DNA of 64,000 nt, from assembly GCA_964624235.1 (NCBI GenBank), contig CAZUXY010000019.1, positions 1-64,000 of the forward strand, in the 5' to 3' direction. This document shows, piece by piece, positions 1 to 9,725 of the stretch (position 1 is the stretch's first letter; the number at the start of each line of letters is the position of its first letter). Source of the stretch: CAZUXY01 sp964624235 (GTDB lineage Bacteria > Spirochaetota > UBA4802 > UBA5368). A model generated the notes under the pieces. It was not told the origin of the DNA. It searched no databases and worked only from the letters and a program-made list of their open reading frames with translations. A program made the position numbers and the translations under genes.

Positions 1-2
1 TC

Positions 3-107
3 GTCGCCGACTCTCTCTACAATGACTGCGCCCTGACCAAGGACAATGCCATTGAGGCCTCCAAGATACTGCTTGAAACCATCAAGAAATTTACCGTATG
101 GAAATAA
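3..107 (+). CDS. C-terminal end of an unidentified protein (partial)
   Basis: The frame beginning at base 3 is open from the left edge to a TAA at 105-107 and encodes the last 34 residues of a protein, with a helical, charged ending (…LLETIKKFTVWK). It lies on the same strand as the CorC/RecO genes that follow, about 150 bp upstream of the CorC start. The segment is too short to name; in many bacteria the genes before corC are ybeY and an HD-domain phosphohydrolase, but I see no motif that decides this. Confidence 0.5.
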   Translation, partial: VADSLYNDCALTKDNAIEASKILLETIKKFTVWK

Positions 108-254
108 AAGGGGTAGAGCCCCACGCCGGCGGTACGCACATATTATTTTGTTGACATTTAAGGACACTGCCCCGAACCTGTAGTCACTCTGAAGCACCGC
201 GACGGCCGGCGTTTCTGGGTTTATTACGATTCCAACGGCAGGATTCAGTTTTGT

Positions 255-1097
255 ATGGCATCTGACAGTCCCGATAACCCTCCATGGCAAAAGAAAACCC
301 GACGGTATTTTATTAAACTCCTGGAAAAAATCAGACTCTCCAAAGCGTCAAACACCTTTCCAACCCTGGAACCGGAATCGTGCGCCAATCTGGAAATATC
401 CCAGATTGAGATGATCAGGGGTGTTATAGGCCTCACCACGAAAAACACTCGGGAAATAATGATTCCCAGGGTGGACATTATTGCGGTCAACGCGACTATT
501 CCGCTCAAGACCCTGGTGAAGACGGTATACGACGCGGGGCATTCCAGGATACCGGTATACACCGACACCATCGACAACATAGCAGGCATCCTGTACGTAA
601 AAGATCTGCTGAAGATCATCATCGAAAGGCCCCGCAAATTCGACCTGAAAAAGATACTCCATCGCCCCTACTTCGTTCCCGAGACCATGACCCTGGATGA
701 CCTGCTGGTGGAATTTAAAAAACGACAGCTCCACCTGGCATGCGTGGTCGATGAATACGGCGGTTTCGGCGGCATCATAACGCTGGAAGACATCCTTGAA
801 GAGATCGTCGGGGAGATCAAAGACGAATTCGATGAGGACGAGCAGCCCGAGTTCACCCGTATAGGCAAAAACGTATTTGAAGTCGATTCACGGCTGCTCA
901 TCACCGATTTCAACGAACAGTCGGGGGTGGCGCTTTCCAACGAGGAGTTCGATACCATCGGAGGGTTTGTGCTGGATCTCTTCGGGAAGATACCCAAAAA
1001 AAACGAATCGGTGAAGCATGAAAACCTCTCATTCAAGATCAAGGACATCAAGGGGACACGCATACACCGCATACTGGTGACTATAACACGGCAGTGA
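255..1097 (+). CDS. CBS-domain transporter-associated protein, CorC/HlyC family
   Basis: This 280-residue soluble protein has the layout of the C-terminal half of the HlyC/CorC family: a tandem CBS pair (about residues 60-190, starting near the REIMIPR motif and including VVDEYGGFGGIITLEDILEE) followed by a CorC_HlyC domain (about 200-278). The family is linked to magnesium or cobalt efflux, with CBS domains sensing adenosine nucleotides. It has no DUF21 membrane segment, so it is the short CorC type and would act in the cytoplasm. The ATG at 255 has no convincing ribosome site; the same frame stays open back to 162, so a non-ATG start further upstream is possible. RecO follows on the same strand, an order common in several phyla. 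Confidence 0.85.
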   Translation: MASDSPDNPPWQKKTRRYFIKLLEKIRLSKASNTFPTLEPESCANLEISQIEMIRGVIGLTTKNTREIMIPRVDIIAVNATIPLKTLVKTVYDAGHSRIPVYTDTIDNIAGILYVKDLLKIIIERPRKFDLKKILHRPYFVPETMTLDDLLVEFKKRQLHLACVVDEYGGFGGIITLEDILEEIVGEIKDEFDEDEQPEFTRIGKNVFEVDSRLLITDFNEQSGVALSNEEFDTIGGFVLDLFGKIPKKNESVKHENLSFKIKDIKGTRIHRILVTITRQ

Positions 1098-1218
1098 GTA
1101 AACCAGTATCTCTATTCCCGGAGGCACGTCCCGGATCCGTTTCCCGGTGGTACATTCGGCGGTCTATACTACGGGATTAATGCGATTGCCCTTATGGGAC
1201 GAAACGACAGAGATAAAA

Positions 1219-1977
1219 GTGGAAATCCAGAAAGCAACAGGTGTCGTCCTCTATTCCAAAAATTACCGCGAGGCCGATATCATTTGCCGCGTGTACACGA
1301 AGGAATTCGGGAAACGCGGTTTTCTGATCAAAGGTCTTAAAAAAAGTAAAACCCGGTCACAGGCGGCGGCGGAACCCGGTGCGGTCATATCCCTGGTGTA
1401 CTATTACCGTGAACAGCGTGAACACCAGGTACTGCAGGAATTCAAACCCTACAGGCACTATGCGTCATTCAGGGAAAACCTGGATAAATTCTACACCCTC
1501 TGTTTTATGCTTGAGGTGGTCGACAAAACCACAGGCTTCAACGATCCCAATCCCGGCCTGTATGCCCTGCTGGCCGCCGGTATCGAAACCCTTTCCGCCA
1601 CCGCCCACCCCGTAAACCTCTGTCTGTTCTTTACGCTGCACCTGCTGCGGATCAACGGCATACTGCCCGATCTTACCCGCTGCAGGGTCTGCGGCGGGCG
1701 GGACTACCGCGAGTTCGCGGTCGATACCCGGGAATTCCTTCCCGTCTGCGCGGGTTGTCTGCGGCCGGGGGATCGCAGGGGGCGGCTGCTTACCGCGCAA
1801 AGCCGCGTTTTCGTGGAACAATCCCTGGCAAAAAAGTTCACGACCATGGACCACGGTTCCTTTCCCGCCGAATCCACGGCCGACATGTTGTTTTACGTGA
1901 CTCTTTTCATTGAAAACTATTTTCATATCAGGATCAGGTCGAAGGGCATGCTGTTCAGCGAAGGTTTTCCCATATAG
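1219..1977 (+). CDS. recO: DNA repair protein RecO
   Basis: RecO loads RecA onto SSB-coated single strands with RecR in the RecFOR pathway. The N-terminal OB fold is visible (GVVLYSKNYREADIICRVYT, then GFLIKGLKKSK), and a four-cysteine zinc site (CRVCGG … CAGC) sits in the helical C-terminal domain. The frame is open from an ATG-less GTG at 1147, but those 24 extra residues do not match the family. The GTG at 1219 puts VEIQKATGVV at the N terminus, as in other RecO proteins, giving 252 residues, the usual length. The gap to the next gene is about 150 bp, so purB may have its own promoter. Confidence 0.85.
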   Translation: MEIQKATGVVLYSKNYREADIICRVYTKEFGKRGFLIKGLKKSKTRSQAAAEPGAVISLVYYYREQREHQVLQEFKPYRHYASFRENLDKFYTLCFMLEVVDKTTGFNDPNPGLYALLAAGIETLSATAHPVNLCLFFTLHLLRINGILPDLTRCRVCGGRDYREFAVDTREFLPVCAGCLRPGDRRGRLLTAQSRVFVEQSLAKKFTTMDHGSFPAESTADMLFYVTLFIENYFHIRIRSKGMLFSEGFPI

Positions 1978-2127
1978 TGAGGTTCGCTTTTTCATCACCG
2001 TTCCCCTCCTGCCGTCAAAACCGAATATATAATCGCGCGGTTCAGGGATTTTAAAAATGACTTGATTTTACCACGACCCTCTTTGGACAATACTCCGGTA
2101 TATCAGTTTTTTTATCGAGGAGCGGTA

Positions 2128-3423
2128 ATGATAGATCGTTATTCAAGGGAAGAAACAGCCGGCATCTGGACACTGGAAAACAAGTTCAGGATCTGGCTCG
2201 ACATAGAAATCGCCGCCTGTGAGGCTCACGCGAAGCTGGGGAACATACCGGAGAAGGACCTGGCTGAAATTAAAAATAAGGCCCGGTTCGACGTCGACCG
2301 CGTACTTGAAATTGAAGAACAGGTGCATCACGACGTCATCGCGTTCCTGACGGCAGTCAACGAAAATGTGGGCCCGGCCGGAAGGTACATCCATTACGGT
2401 CTCACCTCGAGCGATATCGTGGATACCGCGCTCTCGCTGCAGCTCAAACAGTCCGGAGAAATTCTGTTGAAGGGCATTGACCGGCTGCTCGACGCGACGA
2501 AAACCCTCGCCCTCAGGTATAAAACGACCCCCTGTATGGGCAGGTCGCACGGCGTACACGCCGAACCCACCACCTTCGGGATGAAGATGGCGCTCTACCA
2601 CATGGAATTCATAAGGAACAGGGAACGCATGGTGCGCGCCATAGAGAACGTCTCTTACGGAAAGCTTTCCGGCGCCGTGGGCACCTTCAGCAACATTTCC
2701 CCCGGAGTGGAAGAGTACGTCTGTACCAGGTTCGGACTCAGGCCCGAGCCCGTCGCCACGCAGGTGATACAGCGTGACCGCCACGCGGAATATATGTCGG
2801 CCCTGGCAATCTGCGCCGCCACCCTGGACAAGCTCGCCACTGAATTGCGCCATCTGCAGAGAACCGAGGTAAGGGAGACCGAGGAGCCCTTTCAAAAGGG
2901 CCAGAAGGGGTCGTCGGCCATGCCCCACAAAAGAAACCCCATACTCAACGAGCGGATATCAGGGCTATCGAGGGTGATAAAAGCGAACATGAACGTGGCG
3001 CTGGAGAATATAACACTGTGGCACGAAAGGGACATTTCCCATTCCTCCGCCGAACGGGTAATACTCCCCGACTCTGTCATAGCGCTGGACTACATTATCC
3101 ATCGCATGGCCTTTATACTGGAAAACCTTCAGGTGTATCCCGACGCGATGATGGAAAACATTGAACGGACCGGCGGCCTCTTCTACTCACAGACGCTGCT
3201 CCTCGCCCTGGTGGAAAAAGGGCTCTCCAGGGAAGAGGCCTATGCCGTGGTACAGTCGATCGCCATGAGGGTCTGGAACCGGGAAGGATCCCTGAAAGAA
3301 CTGGCGCTGAAAGAAACCGCCGTCACATCAAAGATGGGTGTGCACGAGATCAACGCGGTCTTTACCCTTGAGCCTTTTTTGAAGAACGTGGAGTATATAT
3401 TCAAAAGGTCGGGGCTGCAGTAA
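2128..3423 (+). CDS. purB: Adenylosuccinate lyase
   Basis: PurB cleaves SAICAR to AICAR and adenylosuccinate to AMP, in purine synthesis. The protein has the fumarase/aspartase superfamily signature GSSAMPHKRNP in the flexible loop carrying the catalytic serine, the general-acid histidine in GRSHGVHAEPTT and the HYGLTSSDIVDT segment. The open frame begins at 2062, but the ATG at 2128 follows a GAGGAG ribosome site by seven bases and gives MIDRYSREE, the family's normal N terminus, for a 431-residue protein of standard length. It is followed 26 bp later by a CoA-transferase-like gene, an association with no obvious metabolic logic. Confidence 0.95.
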   Translation: MIDRYSREETAGIWTLENKFRIWLDIEIAACEAHAKLGNIPEKDLAEIKNKARFDVDRVLEIEEQVHHDVIAFLTAVNENVGPAGRYIHYGLTSSDIVDTALSLQLKQSGEILLKGIDRLLDATKTLALRYKTTPCMGRSHGVHAEPTTFGMKMALYHMEFIRNRERMVRAIENVSYGKLSGAVGTFSNISPGVEEYVCTRFGLRPEPVATQVIQRDRHAEYMSALAICAATLDKLATELRHLQRTEVRETEEPFQKGQKGSSAMPHKRNPILNERISGLSRVIKANMNVALENITLWHERDISHSSAERVILPDSVIALDYIIHRMAFILENLQVYPDAMMENIERTGGLFYSQTLLLALVEKGLSREEAYAVVQSIAMRVWNREGSLKELALKETAVTSKMGVHEINAVFTLEPFLKNVEYIFKRSGLQ

Positions 3424-3449
3424 CGCTTCCGCGAGATTACAGGGGGTAC

Positions 3450-4631
3450 ATGATGGACTTTCCGCTCAAAGGAATCAAGATCCTCGATTTTACGTATCTG
3501 CTTCCCGGTCCCTACGGCACCATGATGCTTGCGGATCTGGGGGCCGACATCATCAAAGTGGAAAACCACACCAACCCGGACTTAATGCGGCTCGCGTCGT
3601 GTACGGTAGATGACATCTCCACAGCCCACGCGCACATCAACCGCGGAAAAAAATCCCTGGCCATCGACCTCAAGAAGAAGGGTGCGTCCGGGATCATCTA
3701 CCGTCTTCTGGACGAATATGACATCCTGGTGGAACAGTTCAGGCCCGGCGTTATGGACAAGCTGGGACTGGGGTACGAGACGCTGAAACAGGTCAATCCA
3801 GCCCTCATCTACTGTTCGCTCACGGGCTACGGACAGTCCGGCCCCTACAGCCAGAGGGCGGGTCACGATATAAACTATATTTCACTCACGGGGATCGAAT
3901 CTTACTCGGGCAGGAAAAGCACGGGACCGGCGCTCAGCGGCATCCAGATCGCCGATATCTGCGCGGGGGGCAAAAACCTGGTGATTGCCGTGCTCGCGGC
4001 CTGTCTCAGGCGCCGGCGGACCGGAGAGGGGGATTACGCGGACATTTCCATCACCGACAGCACCTTCGCGCTGTCAGCCTTTCAGGCGGCCGGTTTTCTG
4101 ACGGACGGGAAGGAGCCCGAACGTGAAGCGGACCTCTTGAACGGCGGCACCATCTATGACTTCTACCGCACCTCCGACAGCCGTCACGTGTCCGTTGGAC
4201 CGCTTGAGCCCAAGTTCGCCGCTGAATTCTACCGTGCCATGGGTCTGGAAGAAATGGCGAGCCCGCTCTTTCTCTCCGAGAAGGAACAGCGGAACGTAAA
4301 GCAGAAGGTCGCTGAAAAATTCGCCTCAAAGCCCCTGGAACACTGGCGCGCCGTTTTCGGGCCCCTGGACGCCTGCGTGGAGCCGGTATACACCATTGCA
4401 GAGGCGGTCAGTAACCCTCCGCTCGCCGCGCGTAACATGGTCGTTGAAGTGAAAAACGAGAAGGGAACGCCGCTGAAACAGGTGGCGAACCCCATGAAAT
4501 TCGCCTCGGGCGACTATATCGCGCCGTTCGCGGGGGTAAGCCTGGGACACCATAACGCGGAAATCCTCCGCGCGGCGGGGTACAGCGATCACGAAATTGA
4601 AGGGTTTAAAAAGGACGGGATAATAAACTGA
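3450..4631 (+). CDS. CoA transferase family III, alpha-methylacyl-CoA racemase-like
   Basis: The 393-residue protein belongs to the CaiB/BaiF family, which either moves CoA between acids or epimerises 2-methylacyl-CoA thioesters. The stretch RAGHDINYISLTG around Asp140 is the AMACR-type active site (catalytic His/Asp pair) rather than that of formyl-CoA transferase, and the N-terminal LLPGPYGTMMLADLGADIIKVE is the CoA-binding Rossmann start. The start ATG at 3450 follows a GGGGG stretch. Its TGA overlaps the ATG of miaB (TGATG), so the two are translationally coupled. The substrate cannot be read from the sequence; a racemase role in branched fatty acid turnover is the leading guess. Confidence 0.85.
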   Translation: MMDFPLKGIKILDFTYLLPGPYGTMMLADLGADIIKVENHTNPDLMRLASCTVDDISTAHAHINRGKKSLAIDLKKKGASGIIYRLLDEYDILVEQFRPGVMDKLGLGYETLKQVNPALIYCSLTGYGQSGPYSQRAGHDINYISLTGIESYSGRKSTGPALSGIQIADICAGGKNLVIAVLAACLRRRRTGEGDYADISITDSTFALSAFQAAGFLTDGKEPEREADLLNGGTIYDFYRTSDSRHVSVGPLEPKFAAEFYRAMGLEEMASPLFLSEKEQRNVKQKVAEKFASKPLEHWRAVFGPLDACVEPVYTIAEAVSNPPLAARNMVVEVKNEKGTPLKQVANPMKFASGDYIAPFAGVSLGHHNAEILRAAGYSDHEIEGFKKDGIIN

Positions 4632-5956
4632 TGCCGGGCGCTTTCTTCATAGAAACCTTCGGTTGCCAGATGAATAAGGGCGACTCCGACCTGATGGCGC
4701 TTTCCCTCATAAAAAATGGATTTCTAACGGCGGACTGCGCCGAAAAGGCCGATGTGCTCATTTTCAATACCTGTTCGGTACGTCACCACGCGGAAAACCG
4801 TGCACTTTCGAGAATCCGTTCCGCACGCAGGGATTTTCATCCCGCCGCGGGCAGGCTCCTCGTGGCGGCAGGCTGTATGGCCCAGCGTACAGGGCACGAA
4901 CTGATAAAAAAGGACCTGGCGGACCTGGTGGTGGGGCCTTACCGGACCCCCGCCGTGGGAGACATAGTACAGGGATACATGGCGGGCAACCCGTGCAGAT
5001 CGTTTCTTTCCCTGGAAAGAAACGATCTTATCCGTCGCATCGGGCCCGAATGGGTAACGGGGCGCGATCCCGCGCCGTGGCACACCTGGGTTACCATCAC
5101 CCATGGGTGCGGCAACTTCTGTTCGTACTGCATCGTCCCCTACGTACGGGGCCCGCTGGTCTCGTTCCATTCCGGGGACATCCTGAATTACATCGCGCGC
5201 TGCGCCGAGCGGGGCACGAGGGAGATCACCCTCCTGGGACAGAACGTAAACCAGTACGGCATGGACAGCGGCGATATGCCGTTTTCCCGGCTGCTGGCGC
5301 ATGCCGCGGCCGTGCCCGGCATCGTGAAGATGAATTTCCTGACCTCCCACCCCATGGATTTCTCCGCGGAAATCATAGAAGTGATCAGGGACCACGAGAA
5401 TATTTCCCGGTCCATTCACCTTCCCCTGCAAAGCGGTTCCGACGAAATACTCGCCAGGATGAACAGAAAATACGGTATCCGTGATTACCTGAAGCTGGTC
5501 GACCGGGTCAGGGAACGCCTGGAACACCATTCCCTGTCCACCGACCTGATAGTGGGATTCCCGGGAGAAACCGGGCGCGACTACGAACTGACACTGGAAG
5601 CGGTCCGCGCCATTCGTTTCGACGAAGCCTTCATGTACGCGTATTCACCCAGATCGGGGACGGCCGCCGCCGAACTTCCCGAGACCATCTCACGAATTGA
5701 AAAAATGGACCGCTTGCGGCGATTGATAGAAATACAGAGATCCATATCCCGCGAAAAGCTTATCTCCCGCATCAACTGTACCGAAGAAATCATCGTGGAG
5801 GGGCTCAGCAGGAAATCGGACCGTGAAGTAATGGGCCGCAGCTTCCTCAACCATCCCGTGATCATTCCGGGCGAACAGAAGGAAATAGGTGAAAAAATCA
5901 GGGTCACGATCCGCGGCATCAGGGGCTCGACACTGTACGGGGAGCGCATTGCGTAA
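4631..5956 (+). CDS. miaB: tRNA-2-methylthio-N6-dimethylallyladenosine synthase MiaB
   Basis: MiaB is a radical-SAM methylthiotransferase that modifies i6A37 of tRNAs reading UNN codons. The order of domains is complete: N-terminal UPF0004 with three cysteines (FGCQMNKGDS, FNTCSVR, AAGCMAQR) for the auxiliary cluster, the radical SAM motif CGNFCSYC near residue 160, and a C-terminal TRAM domain (about 375-440). Length 441 fits the family. The start overlaps the preceding stop by one base. The alternatives MtaB and RimO are less likely because the FxTFGCQMN-type start and VPYVRG following the SAM cysteines are MiaB-like. miaA is not in the window. Confidence 0.93.
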   Translation: MPGAFFIETFGCQMNKGDSDLMALSLIKNGFLTADCAEKADVLIFNTCSVRHHAENRALSRIRSARRDFHPAAGRLLVAAGCMAQRTGHELIKKDLADLVVGPYRTPAVGDIVQGYMAGNPCRSFLSLERNDLIRRIGPEWVTGRDPAPWHTWVTITHGCGNFCSYCIVPYVRGPLVSFHSGDILNYIARCAERGTREITLLGQNVNQYGMDSGDMPFSRLLAHAAAVPGIVKMNFLTSHPMDFSAEIIEVIRDHENISRSIHLPLQSGSDEILARMNRKYGIRDYLKLVDRVRERLEHHSLSTDLIVGFPGETGRDYELTLEAVRAIRFDEAFMYAYSPRSGTAAAELPETISRIEKMDRLRRLIEIQRSISREKLISRINCTEEIIVEGLSRKSDREVMGRSFLNHPVIIPGEQKEIGEKIRVTIRGIRGSTLYGERIA

Positions 5957-7088
5957 GGTAATTCTTTCCACGTTCGTGTTCGCGGCATGTATCCTTCCAT
6001 TCACCCGCCCGGCGCCGGCTTCTGAATCTTCCGGATACACACGGATCATTAAACTTTTCAAGACCGGAAAAAAGGCCGAACTGCGGGAGGAAGCACGCGG
6101 TTTCTTCAGAAAGCATCCGGAGAGCAAAAATATTCCCGACATACGGCTGATGCTCGCCGAAATCGAGGAGAACCCCGAAAAAGCCGGGGCGCTCTATCGC
6201 GTGCTGCTTGAAAAATACCGATACTACCCGCGCCGCGATTACGCTCATTTACGTATCTGTGAGATTCTTTACCTGAGGTCCCGGTGGGAGGAGGTGGTGA
6301 CGGAATCCCGCGAGGCCGAGAAACTCTTTCCCAAAAGCGCACACCTTACCGAACTGCGCCTCCTGAGGGCCGCTTCGCTCATGCACCTCAACCGCTACGA
6401 GGAGGCGCGCGACACATGCCTGGAAACCGTCAGAACCGACCATAACTATCATAATCTCGCGGCGGCGAACCTGATGCTTGCCCACATAGAAAACCTTATC
6501 ACGGGTAATTCGCGAACCTACCTCGGCAGGCTGAACGAACTGATCATGGGTTTTGAAAAATCCGAGAGCGCGCCCACTGCCCTCTATCTGCTGGGCAAAT
6601 ACTACGAGCAGAAAGGGGAATACAACAGGGCCTATTCCGCGTTTGCGGACGTAATGAAGAAATATCCGCGTTCTCCCGAAGCATCATTCAGCGGCCGCAG
6701 GATCGAGAGCCTGAAACAGCATAATCCCACACGGACGACCTACCTGCCCGACAGGGAATATATTAATCGGCTTGACAGCATCGATATAAAGCCCGAAATC
6801 AAAATCGGCGAAGGCACTCCCGAAAACAACGGCGCCGTCTACTCGGTTTCCCTGGGACCGTTTGAAAACCGCCGCCATGCCCTTGCCGTCGGAAAACTGA
6901 TCGAGAAGGACTTTTCACCGCTCGAGCTTATACAGGTGGCCGGCGCCTACCGTCTCTTCGTGGGCAGGGCGGCCGACCAGGAAAGAGCCCTTACCATTAA
7001 AGTACGCCTGGCCGAGGAATTCGGTATCAACGGGTCCATCGTGCGCGTAACCGGGGACAGAGAGAAAATATTCATATACGGAGAATGA
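5949..7088 (+). CDS. Exported TPR protein with C-terminal SPOR domain
   Basis: The protein has a signal peptide (residues about 1-20, hydrophobic core FVFAACILPF), a row of TPR-like helical hairpins (about 40-260, for example AGALYRVLLEKY and YNRAYSAFADVMKKYP) and a SPOR domain at the end (about 300-375, GAVYSVSLGPFENRRHAL). SPOR domains bind denuded glycan strands at division sites, so the protein probably works in the periplasm on the cell wall. An ATG at 5889 lies inside miaB and would give a nonsense extension; the TTG at 5949, seven bases before the miaB stop and behind GGGGAG, starts the signal peptide exactly. mutS begins four bases after its stop. Confidence 0.8.
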   Translation: MRKVILSTFVFAACILPFTRPAPASESSGYTRIIKLFKTGKKAELREEARGFFRKHPESKNIPDIRLMLAEIEENPEKAGALYRVLLEKYRYYPRRDYAHLRICEILYLRSRWEEVVTESREAEKLFPKSAHLTELRLLRAASLMHLNRYEEARDTCLETVRTDHNYHNLAAANLMLAHIENLITGNSRTYLGRLNELIMGFEKSESAPTALYLLGKYYEQKGEYNRAYSAFADVMKKYPRSPEASFSGRRIESLKQHNPTRTTYLPDREYINRLDSIDIKPEIKIGEGTPENNGAVYSVSLGPFENRRHALAVGKLIEKDFSPLELIQVAGAYRLFVGRAADQERALTIKVRLAEEFGINGSIVRVTGDREKIFIYGE

Positions 7089-7092
7089 CCCC

Positions 7093-9672
7093 TTGGACGC
7101 AAAGCTCACCCCCATGATGCGCCAGTACCTGGAAATAAAAAAGAAGCATCCCGGGGATATCCTGTTTTTCCGCCTGGGGGACTTCTACGAGATGTTTTTT
7201 GATGACGCGCGTACCGCTTCGAAGATCCTCGATATAGTGCTCACCTCACGGCAGAACGACATCCCCATGTGCGGAATCCCCTACCACGCGGCGGACAGCT
7301 ATATCGCACGGCTCATCAAAGCGGGTTGCCGGGTCGCCATCTGCGAACAGCTCGAGTCGGTACCGGCATCCGGTACCGTGGTAAAGAGGGAGGTGACCAG
7401 GGTCATTACACCCGGTACGCTGGTGGAGGCGAACCTGCTTCAGAGCGACGAGAACAATTTCCTCGGAGCGGTCATCGCCGGCGGTGATGAAACGGGTATG
7501 GCCTTTATCGACATATCGACGGGGGACTTCTACCTTCAGACCATGGCCAAATCCTTCGACCTCTTTCGAGGAGAGATCACCAGGTTCTCTCCCAGGGAGG
7601 TGATCCTCCACGTGTCAGATGACGGCGACAGTGAAAAATACACAGGCTACCTGAAAAACCGGGGTATCCCTATCAACACCATCAACGAATGGCTCTATGA
7701 CGCGGATTACCTGGAAAAAACCATCTGCGAAACCTTCGGGCTGAACGGTATAAAGGGCCTCGGCATCACTGGAAAGGCGGAGATCATGGCGGCGGGCGCC
7801 ATCCTCGAATACCTCAGGGACACGCGCAAGGTTTCCCCGCGGCATCTGAAACTGCCGCGCCGCATTGTATCATCAAGGTACATGATGCTCGACGATTCCA
7901 CCATCGCAAACCTCGAACTGGTAAAGAACCAGCAGGACGGGGGAAAGCAGCGCACCCTTTATTCTGTACTGAACCACTGCCTCACCCCCATGGGAAAGCG
8001 GGCGCTCGAGAGAAACATACTCCATCCGCTCCACGAGATGGATGAGATCACGGCACGTCTCGATACGGTGCAGTACCTGGCAGAGAACCGGGAGTTGACC
8101 GGCAACATACAGGAGCTATTGAAGCGCATATACGATCTTGAAAGGATACTGACCCGCTGCATCATGGGCAGGTACAATCCCAGAGACCTGCTTGCCGTGG
8201 GCGGCTCCCTGGCGGCGGCCGCGGAAATCCGTGATCTTATCGGGACCTGTCACGGCAATCCCTGCGGAAAGCTGGCGGATAAATTTCCCGATCTCGGCGG
8301 ACTGGCCGATACCATCGCGGCCGTCATAGACGAGAATCCCGCGCTTTCACCCGAACACGGGCACGTAGTAAAAAGGGGAAAGAACCCCGAACTTGATAGC
8401 CTTTACGATCTTAAAAAAGACACCCGCTCCTGGATCATGAATTATCAGGAAGAGGAGAAAAGCCGCCTGGGAATACCGACCTTAAAGGTTAAATACAACC
8501 GGATCCTGGGTTACTACATCGAGGTCAGCAAGGGACAGACGGCCAGGGTCCCGCATGACTACTACCGCAAACAGACACTGGTGGGATCGGAACGTTACAC
8601 CACAGAAAAGCTGCAGGAGTTCGAATCCGAGATCCTCGGCGCCTCCGAGAAGATCATCGAAATTGAAACGGCCGAGGTGGAGGCGCTGCTGTCACGGATT
8701 CTGGAACTGCGGGCCGATATACAGGCAACGGCGGTCGCCGTAGGTGAAATCGATTATTTCTGTTCCCTTGCCTGTGCCGCCGGCGAAAACCGTTTTGTCC
8801 GGCCCGCCTTCAACGGCGAGGGTACCACCCGGATAAAAGACGGCCGGCACCCCGTGGTGGAAAAGTATTATACCTCTGAGGTGTTCATTCCCAACGATAT
8901 AACCCTGGATAGCGACGAGCGGCTTATTACCATCATTACGGGCCCCAATATGTCGGGCAAATCCACTTACCTGCGCATGGCAGCCCTTATCCAGCTGATG
9001 TCCCAGATCGGCTCTTTCGTCCCCGCCGACTCCGCGGACCTTGCCCTGGTGGACCGTATCTACACCCGCATCGGCGCCTCGGACAACATCTCACGCGGGG
9101 AGTCGACCTTCCTGGTGGAAATGAACGAGACCGCGGTAATACTTAACAACGCGACCGAGAAAAGTCTTATCATCATGGATGAGGTAGGAAGGGGAACCAG
9201 CACCTTTGACGGCATATCCATCGCCTGGGCGGTGGTGGAATACATTCTGCGTTACCTGAAGGCCCGCACCCTGTTCGCGACCCACTACCACGAGCTGACC
9301 TCCCTGGCCGACAAAAAGGGGATAGTGAACTGCAATGTCCAGGTCAGGGAACACCTCAGGGGAGTGGACTTTCTTCATAAAGTGGTTCCGGGATCCGCCG
9401 ACCGTTCTTACGGGATTCACGTGGCGCGTCTCGCCGGAATTCCCCGCGAGATCACTTCCCGTGCGGAAACAATACTGGATCGCATGGAGCGCACCAGCCG
9501 GTCGTCCGCTTCGCGCAGAAACGGGGACGAGGAAAAATCCCAGGAACAGCTGGAGATGTTCAACGCCGCCAACCACCTGGTCATCCAGGCGATCAGTACC
9601 ATCGACGTGGACGGCATAACCCCTCTCGAGGCGATCAACGAACTGAACCGCCTGAAGAAGCTGATTGAGTAA
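7093..9672 (+). CDS. mutS: DNA mismatch repair protein MutS
   Basis: MutS recognises base mismatches as a dimer and passes the signal to MutL. All landmarks are present: the mismatch-probing phenylalanine motif DFYEMFFDDA (about residue 35), the clamp and lever domains, Walker A GPNMSGKST (about 618), Walker B with DEVGRGTSTFDG (about 695) and the ATHYHEL switch, then the HTH end; 859 residues is full length. The start is a TTG at 7093 behind GGAG, four bases after the SPOR gene, so it is the last gene of a tight + strand unit. A stem-loop follows the stop at 9686-9715. Confidence 0.97.
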   Translation: MDAKLTPMMRQYLEIKKKHPGDILFFRLGDFYEMFFDDARTASKILDIVLTSRQNDIPMCGIPYHAADSYIARLIKAGCRVAICEQLESVPASGTVVKREVTRVITPGTLVEANLLQSDENNFLGAVIAGGDETGMAFIDISTGDFYLQTMAKSFDLFRGEITRFSPREVILHVSDDGDSEKYTGYLKNRGIPINTINEWLYDADYLEKTICETFGLNGIKGLGITGKAEIMAAGAILEYLRDTRKVSPRHLKLPRRIVSSRYMMLDDSTIANLELVKNQQDGGKQRTLYSVLNHCLTPMGKRALERNILHPLHEMDEITARLDTVQYLAENRELTGNIQELLKRIYDLERILTRCIMGRYNPRDLLAVGGSLAAAAEIRDLIGTCHGNPCGKLADKFPDLGGLADTIAAVIDENPALSPEHGHVVKRGKNPELDSLYDLKKDTRSWIMNYQEEEKSRLGIPTLKVKYNRILGYYIEVSKGQTARVPHDYYRKQTLVGSERYTTEKLQEFESEILGASEKIIEIETAEVEALLSRILELRADIQATAVAVGEIDYFCSLACAAGENRFVRPAFNGEGTTRIKDGRHPVVEKYYTSEVFIPNDITLDSDERLITIITGPNMSGKSTYLRMAALIQLMSQIGSFVPADSADLALVDRIYTRIGASDNISRGESTFLVEMNETAVILNNATEKSLIIMDEVGRGTSTFDGISIAWAVVEYILRYLKARTLFATHYHELTSLADKKGIVNCNVQVREHLRGVDFLHKVVPGSADRSYGIHVARLAGIPREITSRAETILDRMERTSRSSASRRNGDEEKSQEQLEMFNAANHLVIQAISTIDVDGITPLEAINELNRLKKLIE

Positions 9673-9685
9673 TCGAGTTAATGAA

Positions 9686-9715
9686 CGGCACCGCGGGTAA
9701 AAGCGCGCGGCGCCG
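9686..9715. terminator. Stem-loop between convergent mutS and SPFH gene
   Basis: CGGCACCGCG at 9686-9695 pairs with CGCGGCGCCG at 9706-9715 over a 10-base loop; the single mismatch on the + strand becomes a U-G pair on the - strand. A T/A-rich run follows on the right (TATATAAACCTTATTC). Lying between two convergent stops, it could end transcription from both sides, though neither side has a long U tract. Confidence 0.5.
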
Positions 9716-9725
9716 TATATAAACC

